Part shown: one piece after another, positions 1 to 5,613 of the stretch | Position numbering within the stretch: position 1 is the stretch's first letter | Layout: each line of letters opens with the position of its first letter | Assembly (NCBI GenBank): GCA_900546385.1 | Contig: URCT01000139.1 | Span: 1-5,613 of the forward strand | DNA length: 5,613 nt | Reading direction: 5' to 3' | From: an uncultured Eubacteriales bacterium | Lineage (GTDB): Bacteria > Bacillota > Clostridia > Oscillospirales > CAG-382 | The notes under the pieces: model-generated | What the model saw: the letters and a program-made list of their open reading frames with translations, nothing else | Databases searched by the model: none | Told to the model about the DNA's origin: nothing | Position numbers and translations under genes: made by a program

Positions 1-2
1 TT

Positions 3-440
3 ATCGCGGACGGGATTTCTGATCCGCATAATTTAGGGGCGATTATCCGCTGTGCCGAAGGTGCCGGCGCACACGGAATCATCATTCCCAAACGCCGCGC
101 TGCCTGCATTACGCCGGCTGTTGTCAAAGCGTCTGCCGGTGCGGTCGAGCATTTGGCGGCCGTGAAATGCACCAACATTACGGAAACCATCAAAAAGCTG
201 AAAGACCTTGGCCTTTGGATCTTTGCCGCCGAGGCGGACGGAACGCCATACGAAAAAGCGGATTATACCGTCGGCTGTGCGTTGGTTTTGGGCAGCGAGG
301 AAAACGGCGTTTCCGATTTGGTGCGGAAAAATTGCGATTTCACCGTTTCCATTCCCATGCGCGGAAAAGTCAATTCGTTAAATGTATCTACAGCTGCAGC
401 GGTGCTTTTGTATGAGGCGATTCGCCAAAGAGGCTTATAA
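3..440 (+). CDS. rlmB: 23S rRNA 2'-O-ribose methyltransferase, TrmH/SpoU family (RlmB-like), 3' part only
   Basis: The 5' end lies outside the window; 145 codons to a TAA stop are visible. The three SpoU/TrmH motifs are present in order. Motif 1 has N-L-G-A-I-I-R at the left edge (visible residues 10-16). Motif 2 is the L-V-L-G-S-E-E-N-G-V-S block. Motif 3 is I-P-M-R-G-K-V-N-S-L-N-V-S near the C-terminus. In this family these build the trefoil-knotted SAM-binding site, with the conserved Arg, Glu and Ser-Leu-Asn residues serving catalysis and cofactor binding. The members closest to this pattern (RlmB) methylate the 2'-O of a guanosine in the peptidyl-transferase P loop of 23S rRNA. The protein should be cytosolic and dimeric. 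The visible part looks intact. The missing N-terminus would normally hold an L30e-like RNA-binding domain. TrmH-type tRNA methyltransferases share these motifs, so the family is certain but the exact substrate less so. Confidence 0.88.
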   Translation: MADGISDPHNLGAIIRCAEGAGAHGIIIPKRRAACITPAVVKASAGAVEHLAAVKCTNITETIKKLKDLGLWIFAAEADGTPYEKADYTVGCALVLGSEENGVSDLVRKNCDFTVSIPMRGKVNSLNVSTAAAVLLYEAIRQRGL

Positions 441-471
441 AGCATCTGCATTCTGCGGATTCAGACAAAAA

Positions 472-479
472 AGAAAGGA
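472..479 (+). promoter_or_regulatory. Ribosome binding site deciding a GTG start at 488
   Basis: The purine-rich AGAAAGGA lies here. It abuts and overlaps the ATG at 479, leaving no usable spacing for that codon. It sits 8 bases before the in-frame GTG at 488, a normal Shine-Dalgarno distance. The match to the anti-SD is moderate (AAGGA). This favours GTG 488 as the true start of the downstream gene. Confidence 0.6.
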
Positions 480-487
480 TGAAAACA

Positions 488-2860
488 GTGTCGGAAAAAA
501 ATACCAAAAACGCCGGACGCTTCAAGCATTTGTTTGGCTTTGACCGGGATAAGCAGGAAGACGACCGTGATGAAGTGACGGAAGATATTTTCTCGGACGA
601 TTCGGAAGATATGCCGGATTCCGCGAAAGCCGAATCGAAAAAAACGGCTGCTTCCGAAGGTTCTGTCGCCGATATTGAAAAAGAAGCCCGTAACTTTTAT
701 AATAATCATCATGCCCAGTCGGTGGAGGACAGAGTGCGCAGCATTCATGAAAATGCGCTGCACAGCTATGCCAATGAATCGGAAGAGGAATCGGCTCCGA
801 CAGAAGAGGAAGCCGATAACGCTGTGGAAGAAACCGATGTGTCTGATACATCCGATACGGAATACGTGCAAGCGGATGAATCTGCGGAAACGCCGGATGA
901 AGAAAGTGCCGATTCCGCGGATGACTATGCGGAGGATGACGCAGACAGCGTCTCCGGAGACTTCGGCGAAACCAAAAATTATGATATGTCTCGGTTGATT
1001 TCGGTGTTGAAGGACACCAAAAACGGCGCGAAACGGAAAAAATACGAAAACGAGGACGAAGACGTCTACGAATATGAGGACGACCCGAACCAAACGGATG
1101 ATACGTTGGATATTCACGATTCCGAATTGTACGACGACGTCAACGAGTACCGCCACGATTTTGAATATACCGACCGCGTGCAGGGAGCTGCCCTCTTTGC
1201 CGATTTTCGCAAAAGTGCCGTTATCGCCACAATTTCCGTCGTTTTATCGCTTTTGGCGACGGTGGTCTGCGTGTGGTTCGAACTCGGCCATGCCGCAGGA
1301 CTTCCGTTTTCCGGCATGATGATGCCCGGCCGCTATGGCCGCGTCTATGCCATGATCTGCCTGCAGGTGCTTGCGCTTGCCGTCTTCTTTAATCTGGATG
1401 GTCTTTCGCGCGGCTTCCGCAAGCTTTCGCTCAAACGCCCGGCACCCGAAGCGGTTGCCGCAGTGAGTGTTTCCGTGTGTGCGCTGCATACGGTTTATAC
1501 GGCAGCTGCCGCCTACGAAGCATCTTCGTATAAAACGTATTGTTTTGCCGGCTGCTTCATCCTGTTTGTGCTCTCGGTCAACACATTTGTCAAGGCGTAT
1601 ACGCGCTTCAAATCCTTTGCCATGGTGCTTTCGAAAAAACCGAAGCTTGCTACCAAAAACCTCGACCATCTCGCCGAAGAATTTTCTGCGTTTGATAAAT
1701 ATCTGAGCGAGGACAGCGAAGTTTTGGCTGTGACCAAAACCGCATCGGTGTCCGATTTCGTCAAGCGTACCTATACCGTGCCTTCCGCGCTCCGGTCATG
1801 CAATGCGTTTATGTATGCTATGCTTGTGTTTGGCCTTGTGGCGGCATTTGCCGGTGTGTTCTTTCTCAATAAATCCCCGTATGAGGCCATCAGCGGAGGC
1901 TTGCTCATATATCTGTTTTCCGCTCCGGTCGGAATGCTGCTCGCGACGGCTCTTCCGTATTTCGTTTCTTCCATGAAAGCGTCGGCTTTGCACGCCGCCA
2001 TCCTTGGTGAGGCTGCCGGTGACTTTTTGGATAATGCCGCCGTGCTTTCGTTTGACGATACGGAGGTCTTTCCGCCGAAAACCGTAAAAATCACCAATAT
2101 TAAGACCTACAATGAACACCGAATCGACAAAATCGTTGTTTACATGACGGCTATTTTCAATAAAATCGGCGGACCGTTGTCCTATGTGTTTGCCAGCTCC
2201 CTGCAGGAGGTTCCGGCTGATGTCGGTGAGATCATGGTGCATGAAACAAGTGCCGACGGCCTCCATTTGAAGGTCGGTGAGGACGATGTCTTGGTCGGAA
2301 CAAGCGCGTATTTGCGGATGTTTGATATTGAAACACCGGTGGATGCGGTCGATGAGACTGAAATACGTTCGCTTACCAGCATTTTGTTCCTTGTGTGCAA
2401 CAATGAGATTGCCGCAAAATTCTATATCCGCTATTCCTTCAACCGTCGGTTCGAACCGGTTCTGCGCGGTATTTACGATGCCGGTATCTGCTGCGGTATC
2501 CGTACCTTTGATCCGGGCGTGGATGATCAGTTGGTCGCCGGAAATCTCAAAGAAACCAATTATCCGATCCATGTCATTCGCAAGGATATCAAGGAAATCG
2601 GCCATGTCGAAGAATCGCTTTCCAGCAGCGTCATTTCGCTTTCCTCGATACATAATTATCTGAAAGCGTTCTTGCTTGTCGATCGCCTGAACGGTCTTTA
2701 TCGCACGGCAAAGGTTCTTTCGATTATCGGCGCGCTTGTCGGCCTGGCACTTTCGGCGTTCTTCTTTGTTACCGGCGGCACGCTTGCCGCATCGTCGCTG
2801 TTGCTGTTCCAGATCTTCTGGCTGCTTCCGCCGGCAATCTTCTCGTTTCTCGGAAAATAA
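488..2860 (+). CDS. Degenerate P-type (P1B-like) ATPase with long acidic N-terminal extension; probable pseudo-ATPase
   Basis: About 790 residues from GTG 488; an in-frame ATG at 479 adds three. Residues 1-240 are hydrophilic and strongly Asp/Glu-rich, probably disordered and cytosolic, with short basic/aromatic islands (R-F-K-H-L-F-G-F at 11-18, K-R-K-K at 182-185). Hydrophobic segments follow at about 243-266, 286-303, 321-341, 351-373, 440-460, 467-494, 743-763 and 767-788. This is 4 helices, a small loop, 2 helices, a large loop, 2 helices, as in P1B heavy-metal pumps. In helix 6, S-A-P-V-G-M (478-483) lies where such pumps carry C-P-C. F-D-D-T-E-V-F-P (522-529) replaces F-D-K-T-G-T-L-T, 43 residues after that proline. 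G-G-P-L (561-564) sits near the usual H-P of the nucleotide domain. V-L-V-G-T (601-605) resembles the v-v-G-n element. T-F-D-P (673-676) replaces T-G-D-N. No T-G-E actuator motif and no G-D-G-x-N-D is present, and the actuator loop is short. Homology is inferred from pattern; metal transport is unlikely, and a scaffold, sensor or regulatory role is possible. It probably shares a transcript with the genes on either side. Confidence 0.72.
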   Translation: MSEKNTKNAGRFKHLFGFDRDKQEDDRDEVTEDIFSDDSEDMPDSAKAESKKTAASEGSVADIEKEARNFYNNHHAQSVEDRVRSIHENALHSYANESEEESAPTEEEADNAVEETDVSDTSDTEYVQADESAETPDEESADSADDYAEDDADSVSGDFGETKNYDMSRLISVLKDTKNGAKRKKYENEDEDVYEYEDDPNQTDDTLDIHDSELYDDVNEYRHDFEYTDRVQGAALFADFRKSAVIATISVVLSLLATVVCVWFELGHAAGLPFSGMMMPGRYGRVYAMICLQVLALAVFFNLDGLSRGFRKLSLKRPAPEAVAAVSVSVCALHTVYTAAAAYEASSYKTYCFAGCFILFVLSVNTFVKAYTRFKSFAMVLSKKPKLATKNLDHLAEEFSAFDKYLSEDSEVLAVTKTASVSDFVKRTYTVPSALRSCNAFMYAMLVFGLVAAFAGVFFLNKSPYEAISGGLLIYLFSAPVGMLLATALPYFVSSMKASALHAAILGEAAGDFLDNAAVLSFDDTEVFPPKTVKITNIKTYNEHRIDKIVVYMTAIFNKIGGPLSYVFASSLQEVPADVGEIMVHETSADGLHLKVGEDDVLVGTSAYLRMFDIETPVDAVDETEIRSLTSILFLVCNNEIAAKFYIRYSFNRRFEPVLRGIYDAGICCGIRTFDPGVDDQLVAGNLKETNYPIHVIRKDIKEIGHVEESLSSSVISLSSIHNYLKAFLLVDRLNGLYRTAKVLSIIGALVGLALSAFFFVTGGTLAASSLLLFQIFWLLPPAIFSFLGK

Positions 2861-2867
2861 TTATATA

Positions 2868-2875
2868 AAAGGAGA
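2868..2875 (+). promoter_or_regulatory. Ribosome binding site of the SGNH-hydrolase gene
   Basis: AAAGGAGA, with GGAG ending at 2874, lies ten bases before the ATG at 2885. It is a strong match to the 16S anti-Shine-Dalgarno. It falls in a 24-base gap after the previous stop, which fits translation from a shared transcript. Confidence 0.75.
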
Positions 2876-2884
2876 TACATTACT

Positions 2885-4489
2885 ATGAAGCTCTTCAAAA
2901 AAGCATTGTTCGCGGCACTGTTGGTCGGAACGCTCTCCACGGCAGCTTTTTCTGCCGATGCCGAAATTCCAGACGAACACTTAAAGGATATTAAAGCCTC
3001 CGATGAGCAAAGCATCAGCATCCTCTGTGTCGGCAACTCCATTCTCAATCACGGCGCAAGCGAATCGATCGGTTGGTTCGGAAATTGGGGCATGGCTGCT
3101 TCCGCTAAGGAGAAGGACTATTTCCATCTGCTCCAACAGAAAGTAGCCGATGCCGGTTATGAAAACGTTACCTGGAGCTCGGTCGGCGTAGCACCGCTTG
3201 AACGTGAAATCGATAAGCGCACCGATTACGATTATAAAAGTGAAATCGATTCCATGCTCGCTCCGTCAGTCACTAAGTCCGTGCCGGATGTTGTCATTTT
3301 CCAAATCGGTGAAAATGTCAACAAAGACCCGACGCGTGAGTCGTATGAAATTGCACTTACCAAACTCGCTGAGTATTGCCAGTCTGTCAATCCTGATGTC
3401 GAGATTATTTTCTGCAAACCGTTCTGGGACGGCAAAGCTCTTTGCATGGGCGCACAGAATGCCGCTATTAACCTCGGCTTTACCTATGCGGATCTCGCAC
3501 AGTTCAACACGAATGAAAACAAAGCGGTTGGCTTGTTTGAGCACGGCGGCGTTGCCAATCATCCGGGCGACAAGGGCATGGCCAACATTGCCGATGAAAT
3601 CTTCAAACAGCTCGATATCATTCTCTATAAGAAATACAAAGATCCCGAACAGGTTGAGGTTAAGCTCGACGGCAAGTATATCACGTTTGATGTGCTGCCG
3701 CGTTTGGTGAATGACCGCACCATGATTCCGGTGCGCGCAGTTGCCGAAGCTTTCGGTGCCGATGTGGACTGGGACGGTGAAACAGAAACCGTGATTATCG
3801 AAAACGGTTCTGTCAAGATCCTTATGAAACTCGGCGAAAACTTCTTCACCAAAAACGGTGAAAAAATCGAACTCGATGCACCGGCATTTGAAACCGATGG
3901 CCGCACGCTTGTACCGGCAAGAGCCATTGCCGAGTCGCTCGACTGCAAGGTCGATTGGGACGATAAGACCCAAACCGCTTTGGTATTCTCTCCGGTTGAA
4001 GAAACCGCAAAGCTTCCGACTGCCGTTGAGGCCGACCCGTGCGAAAATCTCAAGAAGTACGGCTTCTATGCAGGCGGCAACTCCAAAGTCTCGGTTGTCG
4101 ATGATGACGACGAACACGGCAAGGTGTATAAGGTCGAAGCCACGACTGCCGGAAAAGCGTGGACATATATTTGGGTAAAAATGGATTTGGAACCCGGTAA
4201 GACCTATATCGTTGAAGCTGATTTGAAAGCGGCCGATACCAACGGTGCCGGTGAAGCGGTTGACAGCGGCAATATCGGCTTCTGCCTGCATTTCGACGGC
4301 AAAGATCACGGTATCGGCATGACCCAGGTCACGACCGATGAATGGACGCATGCTGCAGTGGAATATTCGGTTCCGGAGGGCTTTACAAAGAATTCGGACA
4401 ACGATTCCTTCGGCATCTTTACCGACCCGTTAAACAATATTGCAGGCAGCTTCTATGTCGACAATATCACCGTAAAAGTAAAAGAATAA
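2885..4489 (+). CDS. Secreted SGNH-type hydrolase with stalk domain pair and C-terminal carbohydrate-binding-like domain
   Basis: 534 residues with three parts. A signal peptide spans about 1-24 (K2, K5, K6, then a hydrophobic core), with likely cleavage near residues 23-26. An SGNH-hydrolase-like domain covers about 43-250. I-L-C-V-G-N-S (46-52) supplies the candidate nucleophile Ser52, F-Q-I-G-E-N (139-144) fits the G-x-N-D block with Asn144, and N-H-P-G-D-K-G-M (225-232) supplies candidate His226. The Asp usually three residues before that His is a Val here, so a Ser-His dyad or another acid is implied. Residues about 257-368 form a stalk domain (copper amine oxidase N-terminal-like, Pfam Cu_amine_oxidN1) of two repeats, each with the R-T-(M/L)-(I/V)-P-(V/A)-R-A signature (278-285 and 340-347) followed by V-D-W-D. 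Residues about 387-534 look like a CBM4/9-type beta-sandwich: an acidic D-D-D-D stretch, L-E-P-G-K-T-Y, and F-Y-V-D-N-I-T-V near the end. The likely role is de-esterification (for example deacetylation) of glycans outside the cell; the substrate is unknown. It is the last gene before a terminator. Confidence 0.8.
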   Translation: MKLFKKALFAALLVGTLSTAAFSADAEIPDEHLKDIKASDEQSISILCVGNSILNHGASESIGWFGNWGMAASAKEKDYFHLLQQKVADAGYENVTWSSVGVAPLEREIDKRTDYDYKSEIDSMLAPSVTKSVPDVVIFQIGENVNKDPTRESYEIALTKLAEYCQSVNPDVEIIFCKPFWDGKALCMGAQNAAINLGFTYADLAQFNTNENKAVGLFEHGGVANHPGDKGMANIADEIFKQLDIILYKKYKDPEQVEVKLDGKYITFDVLPRLVNDRTMIPVRAVAEAFGADVDWDGETETVIIENGSVKILMKLGENFFTKNGEKIELDAPAFETDGRTLVPARAIAESLDCKVDWDDKTQTALVFSPVEETAKLPTAVEADPCENLKKYGFYAGGNSKVSVVDDDDEHGKVYKVEATTAGKAWTYIWVKMDLEPGKTYIVEADLKAADTNGAGEAVDSGNIGFCLHFDGKDHGIGMTQVTTDEWTHAAVEYSVPEGFTKNSDNDSFGIFTDPLNNIAGSFYVDNITVKVKE

Positions 4490-4495
4490 TAGAAC

Positions 4496-4540
4496 GCACA
4501 CGCGATTTGGAAAAATGCACAAATCGCGTGTGCTCTTTTT
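4496..4540 (+). terminator. Rho-independent terminator after the SGNH-hydrolase gene
   Basis: A perfect 13-bp stem pairs 4496-4508 (GCACACGCGATTT) with 4521-4533 (AAATCGCGTGTGC). It can extend by one G-C pair (4509/4520) around an A-rich loop, and TCTTTTT follows at 4534-4540. It begins seven bases after the stop at 4489. It should end the transcript that includes the SGNH gene and probably the two genes before it. No T-run follows the hairpin on the opposite strand, so it appears one-directional. Confidence 0.93.
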
Positions 4541-4589
4541 GTTGAAAAGGGAAAAAAACGAGTACTTTTTATAAAATGCCGGTTTTCAG

Positions 4590-4618
4590 TTGACTTATTA
4601 CAAAAAAATTGGTATAAT
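4590..4618 (+). promoter_or_regulatory. Strong sigma-A promoter with extended -10
   Basis: The -35 is TTGACT (4590-4595, five of six consensus bases). The spacer is exactly 17 bases and contains an A-run. The -10 is TATAAT (4613-4618, six of six), preceded by TGG at 4610-4612, which gives the extended -10 TGn motif. The start site is expected near 4625, leaving a leader of about 41 bases before the ATG at 4666. The AT-rich stretch upstream (4555-4589) could act as an UP element. It lies between the preceding terminator and the next gene, so it makes the downstream stalk-domain gene an independent and probably highly transcribed unit. No operator is recognisable. Confidence 0.9.
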
Positions 4619-4651
4619 ATTCAATAAGAAAGGGATGTTTCCCGAAAAAAT

Positions 4652-4659
4652 AAAGGAGA
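4652..4659 (+). promoter_or_regulatory. Ribosome binding site of the stalk-domain gene
   Basis: AAAGGAGA, with GGAG at 4655-4658, lies seven bases before the ATG at 4666, an optimal Shine-Dalgarno. Together with the promoter it fixes the start of the last gene. Confidence 0.85.
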
Positions 4660-4665
4660 ATGATT

Positions 4666-5613
4666 ATGAAAAAAATCACTCGTATCGTCCTTGCGGCACT
4701 TCTTGTTGCCTGCACGGTATTCACCTTTGCAGCTTTTGCCGAAGATGAAGGTCGCGTCATTACGGTAACGCTCGACGGCAATCCCATTGCTTTTGACGTT
4801 CCGCCGCAGCTTATCGAAGGCAGAACCATGGTTCCGCTTCGCAAGATTTTCGAAGCACTCGGCGCAGAAGTTTCTTGGGACGATGCAACCCAAACCGCCA
4901 GCGGCGTAAAGGGCGACACCACTGTCAAGATCACCATCAACGAAAAGGTTCTCTACAAGAACGGCCAGGCAATCACGCTCGATGTTCCGGCGCAGCTGGT
5001 CAATGACCGCACGCTCGTTCCGGCTCGTGCCATTTCCGAAAGCTTTGAAGTGAAGGTTGACTGGGATGACGCTACCTCTACGGTTATCCTCGAAAGCCCG
5101 AAGGCTGTTGAAAAGAAGCACGTTGAACTGAAAAAAGACGCTTTTGTTGCCGGTAACGGTTACCACATTATCAGCAATGACGGCGATAAGATTTCGGAAA
5201 ATTCTCCGGTTACCGTGGCAGATGTTGAAGGCGGCGTACAGGTTTCGCACGGCGGCTACTATCAGGACGGCAAGAACTGGGGCGGCGTTGCACTCAAAGA
5301 CGCTTATAAGCTTGATGGTCTTTCGGTTACCGTTAAATACGATCAGGTTCCGGAGGTTACCTCTGCGACGGACTGCTGGATCTGCATTGATTTCTTAAAT
5401 AAGCCGCAGCTGTTCCAGGTCAGCGATGTTGCCGGCAACCCGGGCTTTATGAATCTTTTCCGCTTTGGCAAACCGGCTCTTGAACTCTATAACGGTATAA
5501 CGACATTCCAAGGCATCTCCGGTCTTGAATATGACAGCTCTATTTTTGCCATCAAGAGCGGCGACGTCGTAACTGTTTCCGCAAAGCTTGAAGGCGATTA
5601 CTACGCTTTCACA
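4666..5613 (+). CDS. Secreted stalk-domain protein with uncharacterised C-terminal domain, 3' end cut by window
   Basis: An open frame of 316 codons from ATG 4666 to the window edge, with no stop. The signal peptide is about 1-25 (K2, K3, R6, hydrophobic core, A-F-A before E26). Residues about 31-142 form a stalk domain (copper amine oxidase N-terminal-like) in two repeats: R-T-M-V-P-L-R at 53-59 with V-S-W-D-D at 69-73, and R-T-L-V-P-A-R at 115-121 with V-D-W-D-D at 131-135. It is clearly paralogous to residues 257-368 of the preceding gene product. After a short charged linker (143-152), residues 153-316 form a Gly/Val/aromatic-rich, probably beta-sandwich region. I do not recognise it; it has W-G-G-V-A-L, C-W-I-C-I-D-F and F-R-F-G-K-P-A-L-E-L-Y segments. 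A lectin- or LamG-like glycan-binding fold is possible but unproven. The protein should act outside the cell or at its surface. Lysine is written AAG 15 times and AAA 7 times in the visible part, unlike the AAA-rich start of the membrane-protein gene. The family is sure; the function is open. Confidence 0.85.
   Translation, partial: MKKITRIVLAALLVACTVFTFAAFAEDEGRVITVTLDGNPIAFDVPPQLIEGRTMVPLRKIFEALGAEVSWDDATQTASGVKGDTTVKITINEKVLYKNGQAITLDVPAQLVNDRTLVPARAISESFEVKVDWDDATSTVILESPKAVEKKHVELKKDAFVAGNGYHIISNDGDKISENSPVTVADVEGGVQVSHGGYYQDGKNWGGVALKDAYKLDGLSVTVKYDQVPEVTSATDCWICIDFLNKPQLFQVSDVAGNPGFMNLFRFGKPALELYNGITTFQGISGLEYDSSIFAIKSGDVVTVSAKLEGDYYAFT

Noticed and set aside
444..460. Small hairpin (6 bp with one G-U pair) between rlmB and the next gene
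   Set aside because: It is short and followed by A-rich rather than T-rich sequence, so it is not a terminator on this strand and is likely chance.
461..1156. Long open frame on the minus strand (231 codons) opposite the acidic N-terminal region
   Set aside because: It is the mirror of GA-rich Asp/Glu codons, giving a Phe/Ile/Arg-rich composition. It has no recognisable domain and lies opposite a well-supported gene.
2606..2612. TGTCGAA, resembling a Spo0A box
   Set aside because: It is deep inside a coding region with no promoter nearby; a 7-base match is expected by chance.
1796..2653. 285-codon open frame on the minus strand opposite the pump-like protein
   Set aside because: Same shadow effect; the + strand frame carries the membrane helices and the P-type-ATPase-like landmarks.
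2861..2868. TATATAAA-like sequence before the SGNH gene as a possible -10 box
   Set aside because: No plausible -35 lies 16-18 bases upstream, and any start site would fall on or after the ribosome binding site.
3653..3990. Reading the stalk domain as evidence of a copper amine oxidase
   Set aside because: The catalytic amine oxidase domain is absent. The N-terminal-like repeat is a common stand-alone structural module in secreted Clostridia proteins.
3266..4351. 361-codon open frame on the minus strand opposite the SGNH/stalk gene
   Set aside because: It is a codon-usage shadow: the + strand frame has a signal peptide, three recognisable domains, a ribosome binding site and a terminator, while the minus frame shows no family motifs.
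4632..4643. GGGA/TCCC mini-hairpin in the leader of the last gene
   Set aside because: Only 4 bp with a 4-base loop; too weak to call a riboswitch or attenuator, and the ~41-base leader is too short for a known one.

Overview
The window looks like a chromosomal stretch from a Clostridia-type Bacillota (Firmicutes), probably a gut or anaerobic relative of the Oscillospiraceae. The basis is the strong AGGAG-type ribosome binding sites, a near-consensus sigma-A promoter, a Rho-independent terminator and two secreted 'stalk' (copper amine oxidase N-terminal-like) domain proteins, a domain type common in that group. Base composition is close to balanced. The lineage call is inference. All genes lie on the + strand, packed tightly.

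Layout: (1) positions 1-440 hold the 3' end of a SpoU/TrmH-family 2'-O-ribose rRNA methyltransferase, most likely rlmB. (2) After 38 bases comes a ~790-residue membrane protein (488-2860, with a GTG start preferred over the ATG at 479). Its first ~240 residues are very acidic and probably disordered. The rest has the 4+2+2 membrane-helix layout of a P1B-type ATPase, but the motifs needed for ATP-driven transport are replaced or missing, so it reads as a P-type pseudo-ATPase. (3) After a further 24 bases comes a secreted three-part protein (2885-4489): signal peptide, SGNH-type hydrolase domain, stalk domain pair, and a C-terminal beta-sandwich resembling a carbohydrate-binding module. A strong hairpin terminator (4496-4540) ends this unit. 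(4) A near-perfect extended -10 sigma-A promoter (4590-4618) then drives a separate secreted stalk-domain protein (from 4666), which runs off the window at 5613.

The first three genes could be one transcript, judging from spacing and the absence of a terminator between them. They do not form an obvious pathway: ribosome modification, an apparently inactive membrane pump relative, and an exported esterase-like protein. The two exported proteins share a paralogous stalk domain and probably act at the cell surface or on external glycans. The most unusual item is the degenerate P-type ATPase. No RNA genes, mobile elements or CRISPR arrays were seen, and there is no gene-free stretch over 300 bases; the longest gap is 4490-4665, which holds the terminator and promoter.
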